A stretch of 64,000 nt of DNA from contig CM036619.1 of NCBI GenBank assembly GCA_020746105.1, positions 53,986,635 to 54,050,634 on the forward strand, given 5' to 3'. Shown in pieces: positions 55,601 to 64,000 of the stretch. Under the pieces are notes generated by a model. It searched no databases and was not told the DNA's origin. It was given only the letters and a program-made list of their open reading frames with translations. Position numbers and translations under genes: made by a program. Source of the stretch: Trogon surrucura (lineage: Eukaryota > Chordata > Aves > Trogoniformes > Trogonidae). The number at the start of each line of letters is the position of its first letter. The first letter of the stretch is position 1.

Positions 55601-57690
55601 AAGAATGAACTTCTGTTTTCATTGTCTCAAAGCACAAGACAATATTCAATGAAATAAGTATGAAAAAAAATTATTTTTATGAAATTCACAACTCAACATG
55701 CAGTAGACCTGCATTGACTGCAATTACAGAGTTTTAATGCTATGGAGCTTGTATAGCAGCATAAAAAATATCCAGCTATCCCAGTAGCAAAATTTGAAGT
55801 TATATTGAACTATTGCTCCAGTGCTTGTATCAAACTAAGATTCCTAGTTTTCTATGCATAGGACAGATTTATTCACTGGAAGAACAGTTATTTGTTACAC
55901 AGTTTTATTCTCATTGCCAAAGGCATGACCTGCTTAATTTACTGTGTGATACTTAGTTCTGTTCTGAGTATAAAGGAATTTCAATGGCATCTGACCATCC
56001 CACAAAGATCAATGAGTTTCTTCTCATAACACACTATAAAGCGGGTGTGTGGGGGGAGCACAACCCAAACCTCTCCACTTTATGTATGGAAAACTGGAAC
56101 AAACCAATGAAGTTAACAAACATCCACAAGCCTGAGATACCTAGGTCCCAAGTTTCCAAAGTATGACCTTGGAGACTTTACAGTAATTACGTGAACATAC
56201 CCCCAGCATTTCAAAGAAAGGACTTGTAAAGTAAGAAACATACAGTTAGTTATGCAACATCACACGTGGCAGCGTGACAGGACAGAAACACACGTGCAAC
56301 GCCACACGACATGGATAAACCTATGATATGGACAATCACTGAACAATTCAAAATCTAGCCCCTCCGGTGTTATTTCTCTTCCTTCTTGGAATCCAGTTTT
56401 ACAAATACATCATATTTATGCAGATGGGTCGAGGCAAAGCTGAACTTGCTGTGACTAAACTAAGCTGTTCAAACCTGCTGGCACAGATGCATCTCGATGC
56501 ATATGTGTACCACTACTACTTACCCAAGTTGCTGCACGGATGCCAAAGTTGCTCAGTGAGCAGTGTGAACTGCTTGTGAGATAGGATTATTAGTGCTGAT
56601 GCAGCTCCAGCAGATGAAGTAATAAAAACCCACAACTTTGTCAACGCGTGAAAGGAAAACTGCAGAAAGTTACATATTGTCTTTATACCACTTACTTCTG
56701 CCTGCAAGCAGTAGCCAATACCAACACCCATCATTCATTGCTAAAATCAAATACTGCATTCTTCGTAAAATCAAGTTGCTCTGTTCCTTAGATTTGAGCT
56801 CAGGGCTGGCGCGGATATCACCTGCCCTCTCTTTAGATACAACTTTGCTTAAGGTGTGCTGAGGCTTTACTGGTAGAGAAGGTTGCAGGGGTTTTCTTCC
56901 ATTCATCCTACTTTTTTGCAAACTTTATTCACCCCACGACCTTTTCACATATCAGGAGCCTTCAAGAGGTAAAGACAGCTAGAATTTGCAGACAGACCCA
57001 AGGTACTGCCCTGGCAACAACTGCAAGGTATACTGCACAAGCCCACTTTCTGTCTTTTCCAGTGGTCCCAACTGTGGATACACCCCTCCACACTCACATC
57101 CATACAGTAACTGGAGTTAAAAAAAAAAAAAAAAAAAAAAAGCCTCTCCATGCTTTTTGTACCCTGGGAGCTGGAATGAACACCTACTGGCCCACTGCCC
57201 ACTCCTACTAGTTGAAAAGCTGCTACACAACGTCAAAATCCATCTTCTCCGGGCATCCTTTGAGAAAAATCCTAGGAACTCATGTTCCAGCAGCACTAGA
57301 AAGGCTGAGTTTAGTGCTCTTAAAAGTAAGCCTGAGCTTAGTGTGAATATAAAACTTTTTTTTTTCCCCTTATAAAAGTGACCTTGCCACGGAAAAAAAA
57401 AAAAATCAGGCCAAAAAAACAACCCAAACAAACCTAAAAGAAAAAAAAAAAAAATTTGCCGGCAGTCCCAAGGACAATAAGCAAGCGTGAGGCAGCTTGG
57501 GCGGGAGAGAGAAAGGGAAATCTCTTCAAATCCTTGACGTGTCTTTTGCTAAGTTCCCGTAATTACTTTTTTGGCATGACCATGCCCGGACGCTGAAACC
57601 ACCAGTTCGAAGAGTCACCCCTGGCAGCTGGGAAGCAGGGACGCAGGGCTTTCCACAACCAGAGCAAACAAACAAAACAAAACAAAAAAA
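55601..57690. other. Intergenic sequence upstream of the TGIF1 island
   Basis: No exon or RNA gene was recognised. Two CACGTG E-boxes lie 28 bases apart (56263-56268 and 56291-56296). A23 is at 57119-57141, and A-rich low-complexity DNA spans 57390-57455. Confidence 0.55.
57119..57141. repeat. A23 homopolymer
   Basis: A run of 23 A. The sequence before it contains no recognisable retrocopy or poly(A) signal, so it is probably a simple repeat. Confidence 0.9.
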
Positions 57691-58030
57691 AGTACGGCGG
57701 CGCCCCCACGCCCCCGCCCCGAGTCACCAGTCCCTCGGAGACGCAACTCTCTGCTTGTCACGTTAAAAACACCCGCCCCCAAGCGAGCCTCATCCTCCCG
57801 AGCTCCCTCACGCTGGGCTCGGCCGTGAACCGAACCGGAGACAGCCGGGGAGGAGGAGACGGGGGAGCATCGGTGCCGCGGCGGGAAGACGGCGTGAAGG
57901 GCGCGCGCCCCTCCCCCCCTCGGAGGGCGGTTGGTCGGCGGGTAACGGCCGAGCTCGCGCCACCGCGCGCTCAGCCAGCGCCGCGCCGCAGAAGCCGCGC
58001 GCCTGACTCGGCGCTGGCCCGCGGCGCCTT

Positions 58031-58037
58031 TGAGTCA
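58031..58037. promoter_or_regulatory. AP-1 consensus TGAGTCA
   Basis: A perfect 7-base FOS/JUN (or BACH/NRF-type core) site within the TGIF1 CpG island. It is the first of three similar sites within about 770 bases. Confidence 0.5.
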
Positions 58038-58136
58038 GCGCGCCCGGCCCGGCCTGGTAACCTACAGCCGGGCACCAGTCAGCGGCCACAACGGTCACGC
58101 CAAAGCGGCCAACGCCGGGGCCTTGTTTAACTGCCG

Positions 58137-58143
58137 TGACTCA
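58137..58143. promoter_or_regulatory. AP-1 consensus TGACTCA
   Basis: The second perfect AP-1 core in the TGIF1 island, 100 bases from the first. Confidence 0.5.
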
Positions 58144-58790
58144 CCCGGCCGCCCTCCCCCTTCGCCCATGCAGGATGTAACAGCTGTTTTATCTCCAGCA
58201 AGGTCGCTGTGATTACGCCACATAAAAATAGTGACAAGGTACCCGGGAGGATTCGCTCTTAAAACGCTGTCGCTTCCTCTTGTGCTGTGAAAGCGCGTCT
58301 GTGTGGGTGCCCGCGCCGGCGAGCGAGGGGTGGGGGGAAAGGCAGGAGCCCCGCTCTGCCGTAGGGATTCGTGATTTCATCAGCCGTTTAAAGCGTTTCC
58401 TTCAGCAACCCTCAGCGCCTGGCCCGCTCCTCCTTGTCCGCAAACAGCCCAGCACGTGGCCGGCGCAGGAGTAACACAAATACGCGTTTAAAGCACCTTG
58501 GCTCCGCACGCGTGTTTCGAGGTGAGGCGGCTGATTTTGCTTTCCACGCCGAAACCTTCGCGCCTGCAATTTCAGCCCGGCGTTCGGCACTTTGAAGCAC
58601 TTGCCTGGCGCCGAAGGGCACCTCGCTTGGACGCGTGGAGCGCCGGGACCGGCCGCCCGTCTTCGGGGAGGATTCTTCCTCCCCGCCCGGTAGGAAGGTG
58701 GAAGGAACCCCCCGCGAACGAGCCGGTCCCGCGTTTCCCGTCCCGGAGATAAATAAACTGTTGCTGCAGCGCGTGCTCGCCTGAGAAGGA

Positions 58791-58797
58791 TGAGTCA
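58791..58797. promoter_or_regulatory. AP-1 consensus TGAGTCA
   Basis: The third perfect AP-1 core in the TGIF1 island, about 1 kb upstream of the start codon at 59820. Confidence 0.5.
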
Positions 58798-58981
58798 GGC
58801 TGCGAGACTTTTACGGCTACGAGCGCCAAAACCCACCGGGCTGGGGAGGCGCGGGGTGGGGAGTGGAGGGAGAGAAAAACAACCTTCACGCACTAACACA
58901 AAAATAACCCCAGAAACGGGGCTCGCCTTCCCCGCGGGAAGGGCTGGCCAGCGCCGGCCGGGGTTCGTTGAATACCATCGC

Positions 58982-59000
58982 GGGGGGGGGGGGGGGGGGG
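58982..59000 (+). repeat. G19 homopolymer
   Basis: Nineteen consecutive G, followed by C-A-G5. It may form G-quadruplex structure and is a frequent sequencing or assembly error site. Confidence 0.85.
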
Positions 59001-59819
59001 CAGGGGGCGAAGGAGGCCCCGCCGGATCGCTCGGCAGCCGAGAGGGGGGCGCCGGGGAGGCGAGGCGGCAGGGTCCACCGGTCTTTGGAGGGCTCCTTCT
59101 GCCGTACATACTCTCCTTTCTTCTCCTCTCTATTCACGCGAAGGAGTGGGTGGTTCATCCGGCAGCAACAGGAGGAGGCTAGTCAAGGGCAGCTGTCAAA
59201 ATCTTCTTCCACCCCCCCTCCCTTACCCCCTTCTTCCAGTTTAATGATCAAACGTCTGCCTGGAAGAAAGACGAGGGAGAGGGAGGCACGGAAAGCTCCC
59301 CCCGCCGCTACTGTTGTGTGTGCAGGAGCGAGCGGGTACAGGCGGACTCCCCCCGGCCGCCCCCCCGCGCCGGCCCGTCCCTCCCCTCCCGTCTGACAGA
59401 GCCACAGCAGCCCGGGAGGGAGGGGAGAGGAGGAGGAGGCAGCGCGAGTGCCAGTGCAGCGCTCGGTTACTCTCCCGTACTCACTGCGGGGAGGTGGGGG
59501 AGGGCGGGCGCTGTGTACCTTTCCCTCTCGTGCCTTTCCCCACTTTAACGAGCCGGGGCCAATCGCCGGCAGAAGGGAACAAAGGGAAGGGGGGAGGGAA
59601 GCCCACCCCAGAAGCGTCCGCACCAGAAAACCCCCGGGGAGGCAGAGCCCTGCTGTTGCCGCTGACAGCAGCGCGGCTACGGACTGGGTGCCTGGCTCCG
59701 CGGCAGTGTTTCTTCTTCGTCCTCGCCGAGTTTAAAGGAGGGAGCAGCGTCCGGCAAACGAAGAGAAACTTGGGTCGGTGTGCGGGGTGTCCGGCAGCAG
59801 CTCGGTCCTCGCGATCAAG

Positions 59820-59835
59820 ATGAAAAGTAAAAAAG
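59820..59835 (+). CDS. TGIF1: TGIF1 first coding exon (partial gene; five codons plus one base)
   Basis: ATG at 59820 starts MKSKK plus the first base of a Gly codon. The exon then ends before the donor GTAGTT at 59836. This matches, from memory, the N-terminus MKGKKG of the common short TGIF1 isoform, whose first coding exon likewise ends in the Gly codon and joins an exon starting IVAASGSE. An in-frame TAA at 59733-59735 precedes it, and this ATG is the first after that stop, with A at -3. TGIF1 is a nuclear TALE homeodomain protein that represses TGF-beta/SMAD and retinoic acid responses; haploinsufficiency in humans is linked to holoprosencephaly. The homeodomain exons are not in this window and should lie beyond 64000. 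Support comes from the short match, the strand, the large CpG island and synteny with MYL12B. Confidence 0.75.
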
Positions 59836-62069
59836 GTAGTTGTGATGGGGTGTGCTCGGCCGCTGGGACAAAGTGGGGTGCCCCGCGCTTCTCCTCTCCC
59901 CACGGGAATTGCTGGGGGGGGCGACCGGGGGCGGGGGGGGCTGTTGTTAAAGCAGACGGAGTCTGTTTTTCTTCCTGACCCTTTTCTCTCCAGTGCCCAC
60001 CACCTCCCCACCCGACTCCCCCTCCCCGGCCGAGCTCCCGTGGAAGATGGCAGTGGATGCGCTCCCAGACAAAACATGCGCGGCTGTTGTTTGGAGGCGG
60101 CCGCCTCTACGCGTTGCTGGCTCCCTGTCAAAAACATGTCCAGCCGTCCGCTTTGTGCCTCCGAAGTTTTGTTTTCGCTCCCTTCGCCGACCCTCTTCCC
60201 CCTGGAACTCCGCTAAAACGCTTTTGGGCTCTTTTCAGCACCGAGCCCCGCCGTCCCTGTACCAGGGGCAGGGCGAGTAGTTTTCCCAACTTGGGGTGAG
60301 GAAAGTGGGGCCGCCCGCAATTGCGAGCGCCGCGACCCGCGGGCGTCTCCAACTCTTTGTTCGCGCTGGGAGCGGGCACGCCAGCATGAGGCTGGGGGGG
60401 GCAGCTCGGCAGGAGGGTCTTAGATCCCACCCGCACCCTTGGCTGAGTTATTTTGCTGAAAGTTGCTGGTTTTTCCTTCCCTTTTATCCCTTAAAACGGC
60501 GAGGAGGAGGAAAGTGTAAAAGTTTCCACATAGTTACGGTTAAAAGGAGGAAGACTTTTTTTTTTCCACATAAAAAGACGGCTTGTTGAGTTTTCTTTGC
60601 GTTACTTTACAGACAAACTTTACAGTTAGGAAGAGTGTTACTCTTGGTGCTTGTGGTGCTTTAAGTGCCTTTAATTTGGAGCTTGGCCACAAAGACTAGG
60701 AACGTGCTTTCAGATTTAACACATCTGCTCTGGCTGGAAAGAAGTTTATAGCAAAGCAGTATCTTTTCAGTTGCAGTTTGCAGTTTACCAGTTGGTAGAG
60801 TGGATGAAGGGTGTTTTGCATTCAAAGACCATTAAATTACCGAAAGTGGAGGGTTAGAGGGGAGCAGTGCGCATGTTCAGTACTCCAGAGTTGTGCTGTT
60901 TTTCCCGTACTACGCATTCCTGTGGGTCTATAGTAGGGCAGCCTCGCTCATTGTTAATGTCCTTGGAGCAATTAATGCATATGTAGTTAGTGAAATCATT
61001 GGGCTGCTGGAAACGAGATGTACTAATATGGTTTGTACTCCTCGTAAGAGTAGTCCTCCTAAGAATCTTTGGACGTGCTACTTATCTAAGAGGAGCACGC
61101 ACGAAGGGAATTGAGGCACAAAGACGAAGTTTAAAGAGCGGGCAGGGTGGTGGCGAACAGCGAAGCGTTCCGAGTTCTCCTCGGAGCGAGGCGCGTCTCG
61201 GGCTGCCTGCGGACTGCACGGATTTTTGGATTACAACATGTGCTGCATACCAAGCTCAGCTGCCTCTGCCTAGAGACAGTGACAGCAGGGACTTTCTAAA
61301 ACGTTTCAGTCGTCTTAGGTATGTTGAGATTCTTAACCTTATTGCAAGCAGGCTTTTTTTTTTTTAATATGGTTTCACTGAATTAATTTAGCCCAGTTAT
61401 TTTTAGGACATTCCTATGCTCCCTATTTGCACAGCAGTGGTGAGCTGGTTTCCTGTCTGCTGTTGCTTCCATTGTTCAGACTTCTCTCCCCGAGGGCAGC
61501 TGCTGGTTGGTGAAATACCAAACTCCCTGCACTTTCAACTGTTGTTCTTGCCACCCCCGAAATAAATGCGTGTGAAAAACGCTGACGTAGTTTCTAGGTA
61601 TGCATGTGTAGGGTTTTGTGTGCGTGTGTATGTGTGAGACGGGGAAAGATCTGCTTTGAGGATTGCCAGTCCTGGGCTGAAACAATGGAAACAATGAAAG
61701 GTGACAGGCGGGAGGGAGAACTTTTTCAGAGGGGCCATGGGCCTGGGGTTTGCATGGCAGAAATTAAAAGATGTGGAGACAAAGACAAACTTTTTAAAAG
61801 GTGTTAGGGCTGGGGTGCCTTTGTTTTACTAAAAGTTGGGCTTGTAGTTATTTGTGACCTGGCATTTGAGGCAAGAAGTTTCAAAGAGTGACTTTGTTAC
61901 AGATTTCTTGCTTACACTCCTAAAAAAATCCCTTTAAAGAAAAAAAAAAAGTATAACACAGCCAAGTCTGGCTGCTTTAGAAGCGATAGAGCGAGAGCTG
62001 TGAAATGCAGAGGAAAACAAGTTGGCTGGTTCCTCAATTACAAAACTTTATTCAGAGGGAAAAGAGTTT

Positions 62070-62310
62070 TTGGTTGTGTTTTTTTTTTTTTGTTACTGTG
62101 GAAATTCCCTTCAACATCCTTGTAGTTGGTTACTTATCAGTAATTTTAAACTAATTTATTTTTGTTGGTTTTTAAATTCAGATTACATTTTAGTTAGTTT
62201 TTTTTTGTTTACGTGTTGGATTTTTTTATTGTTTCTTGTTTGAGTTTGCTTTTTGGTGTGTTTTGTTTTGTTTTTTTCGTGTTTGGGTTTGTTTGTTGGG
62301 TTTTTTTAAG
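62070..62310 (+). repeat. T/G-rich low-complexity stretch
   Basis: Long runs of T separated by single G or short TTTG/GTTT words on the plus strand, with little A or C. This is low-complexity sequence within TGIF1 intron 1. Confidence 0.65.
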
Positions 62311-63743
62311 CTAACAGGCTGTGGATTAAAACCCCGAGGACTCTTCTTTAGATAGTTTCATTACAAATAATAACGTGATAGCAATCACACGGAACATACT
62401 CAGCTCGTTAATTAGGTGATGTAGAATACAATCTCACAAAGACAGGCATGTGCTCAAGTTTATACATGTGGGGAATCCTACTGAGCTTGGTTGCAACAGG
62501 ATCAGGGCCTTAGATGAGAACTGGTTCTGTTTGTCTGTGCTTATAACAAAAAAAAAATCCATCTTAAGAACTTGAGAGAACCCTAAAGGGGGTGGAGTGG
62601 CAGGTTTTCTGTGAGGTGTTTTTTGTCCATCTCCTCTCTGGAGGGCAGAGATTGTTCCTTGTGGTATACTTTGTCCTATTTTGAATAACAATTGGCTTCT
62701 GCCACTTCCTCTGTGAAGCTCTTCCTCGACACAATGGGATAGTTGTGGGTTTTTTTCTTACTTTTCCGATACTCAGCCTAAATTTTTCATTTGCTTAACT
62801 TCCATTTAATTTGTCTCAGGCTCTCTAAATACTTCGTCCTCCCCCTCAAAAGTATTTCAGCATGCCCTCTTAAGTAGCAGTAGTTTGTTTTGAAATCATC
62901 TTTAGTCATCGCTGTACTTTTACTCAAGTTGTTTCAAGCTGTTAACTGTTGGCTGTTGAGCCTAGACTCGAGACCTTAGTGTAATCTTCCCTGAGCTGAT
63001 TACTGGAGGACCTGTAAAGTCTCTGGGCTGTGATACGATGCAACAGTGCATTCAATCATGTGTGACTTCAGCGGGGAAGCCAGGAGGATAAAGTGATTTA
63101 TAAAGAAGGGATGCTGATCGTGTAGTTCTTAGATCATTAATATCACGGTGTGCTTATCTGAGTGGTGGTGGCGGGAGTGGAGAACTGGGATTTTATATCC
63201 TTGCAAACGAACTTGGTTTTCTTTAATTTAGGGGTTTTTTTTTTTAAAGCACTTTTTCTGTTTAGATTAAATGTATTTAGGAGGAGACATAAACTGACCT
63301 GGCACTAGCCTGCTTTTGAGACTAAATAAATTAGTAGGTCAGCTGGAGCTACTCCTCGTGTCCACAAGCCTTTATTCTGGGTGTAAATAACACAAAGCCA
63401 ATGGTCCAGTCGTGGAGTCTAGCCAGAAGCCTTTTCAGTTGGGCCCTGTTAAAACAGGAAACCAGCAGCGAATAGCCTGATTACTAACAAGACGGAAAAA
63501 CAAAGCTGGGTTGTAATCAGCAGGAATGCTTTAATGAAAATAGAGCCTTGACAGCAACAACGTGGCTCCTGCTCTAGTAAAAAATATCAGCTGGGGTAGT
63601 GCGAGATTTCTAGCCATGACTTCCTGTTGCTGCTCGCTCTGTACCGCGCCACAAGTTCAGGGGGCTGATCATCTTATTTAAATGAGGAGAAGCTGTACGA
63701 CACTGGGTTTCCTGCTTAACCAAAACCTGCTTTGTGTCACTAA

Positions 63744-63774
63744 CTTAGTGTGTCAATTAATATGACACACTAAG
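63744..63774. promoter_or_regulatory. Perfect 12-bp inverted repeat with TGTCA/TGACA cores
   Basis: Left arm CTTAGTGTGTCA (63744-63755) and right arm TGACACACTAAG (63763-63774) are exact reverse complements, separated by the 7-base loop ATTAATA. Each arm ends in TGTCA/TGACA, the core recognised by TALE homeodomain proteins (TGIF, MEIS, PKNOX). It could be a paired binding site or simply a hairpin. Confidence 0.5.
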
Positions 63775-63779
63775 CCAGC

Positions 63780-63792
63780 AGGTCAAAGGGCA
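63780..63792 (+). promoter_or_regulatory. DR1 nuclear-receptor element
   Basis: AGGTCA-A-AGGGCA: two direct half-sites with a 1-base spacer, the arrangement bound by RXR heterodimers, HNF4 and COUP-TF. It lies six bases after the inverted repeat and 12 bases before an AP-1 core TGACTCA (63804-63810). Confidence 0.5.
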
Positions 63793-64000
63793 GGCTCTGC
63801 TGTTGACTCATTTCTTGCTAGGTAGGTTACGGTTAGTCAGACAGCAACTTTTACTTTAGCAAAAGATCATGTTTGCAAAATAGAGGAACGTTCTTCTGTT
63901 GCTGGCTTTCAGATAATATTTTGTCACTTTGGGGGCGGGGGGCAAAGGGAGGATGAAAAAGAGCAACAGTTCTAGAAGTTCTGCTGTCAAGTCAGTTTTC

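Larger units (their letters stand above)
57690..60430 (+). promoter_or_regulatory. Large CpG island, TGIF1 promoter region
   Basis: About 2.7 kb of very GC- and CpG-rich DNA with two denser parts (about 57.7-58.2 and 58.5-60.4 kb) surrounds the first coding exon of TGIF1. Vertebrate TGIF1 is known to use several alternative first exons, which fits an island of this size. Three perfect AP-1 sites (58031-58037, 58137-58143, 58791-58797), a G19 run (58982-59000) and a TGIF-like site (near 59188-59198) lie upstream of the ATG. Transcription starts could not be pinned down. The many long open frames on both strands here are products of GC composition. Confidence 0.8.
59836..64000 (+). other. TGIF1 intron 1 (partial)
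   Basis: Begins GTAGTTGTG and runs off the end of the window. No further TGIF1 coding exon (for example one encoding IVAASGSETEDED or the homeodomain) was found. The first 600 bases are still CpG-rich and may hold alternative first exons. The rest is T-rich, with a strand-asymmetric T/G-rich stretch at about 62070-62310. A dense motif cluster lies at 63744-63810. Confidence 0.65.

Noticed and set aside
57119-57141. A23 as the tail of a processed pseudogene
   Set aside because: No recognisable gene-derived sequence, poly(A) signal or flanking duplication precedes it.
59778-59819. Upstream extension of the TGIF1 frame starting at 59778
   Set aside because: The codon at 59778 is GTG, not ATG. 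The first ATG after the in-frame TAA (59733) is at 59820.
59481-60137. 218-codon minus-strand frame, and several other frames of more than 100 codons within 57.8-60.4 kb
   Set aside because: Very high GC content depletes stop codons in all frames; products are low-complexity Pro/Arg/Gly/Ala-rich without domains.

Overview
The window looks like a bird nuclear genome. It carries CR1 LINEs ending in the avian-type terminal octamers (ATTCTATG-like), one solitary long terminal repeat that resembles avian ERVL-type LTRs, low repeat density, and two recognisable vertebrate genes on the plus strand in the order MYL12B then TGIF1. That order matches the known vertebrate neighbourhood MYOM1-MYL12A-MYL12B-TGIF1-DLGAP1. 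No prokaryotic, plasmid, phage or CRISPR features were seen, and the species cannot be fixed from this sequence alone.

Layout. Positions 1-9.4 kb are mostly non-coding, with a moderate CpG-rich patch at 7.1-7.6 kb that happens to hold a 269-codon reading frame. A CpG island at 9.4-10.2 kb is the likely promoter of the non-muscle/smooth-muscle myosin regulatory light chain gene. Its three coding exons (10959-11142, 11306-11467, 15144-15316) join in frame into a complete 172-residue EF-hand protein. The 3' UTR has a proximal and one or two distal poly(A) signals. From about 16.7 to 57.7 kb there is a roughly 41-kb stretch with no recognisable host gene. It holds four clear CR1 insertions (23.38-24.96 plus strand; 27.16-28.09 minus; 47.13-47.22 minus; 50.99-53.83 minus), an LTR with adjoining retroviral leader (53.83-54.86) and a degraded LINE remnant (about 54.93-55.6). 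From 57.7 to 60.4 kb lies a large, very GC-rich CpG island containing the first coding exon of TGIF1 (ATG at 59820, five codons plus one base, then a GTAGTT donor). The rest of the window is TGIF1 intron 1. It ends in a compact cluster of regulatory-looking motifs at 63.74-63.81 kb.

How the parts relate. MYL12B encodes the phosphorylatable light chain of non-muscle myosin II. TGIF1 encodes a TALE homeodomain repressor of TGF-beta/SMAD and retinoid signalling. They are neighbours but not functionally coupled here. The intervening desert and TGIF1 intron 1 are where distal regulatory elements would be expected.

No wholly new biological system was found. The most interesting items are: the compact motif cluster in TGIF1 intron 1; a CR1 copy that keeps ORF1 esterase and reverse transcriptase remnants but seems to have lost most of its endonuclease; a younger CR1 fragment with about 280 uninterrupted codons; the CR1/LTR junction at 53830; three perfect AP-1 sites and a TGIF-like site upstream of TGIF1. 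All family names come from reading the translated sequence and from memory, with no database search.
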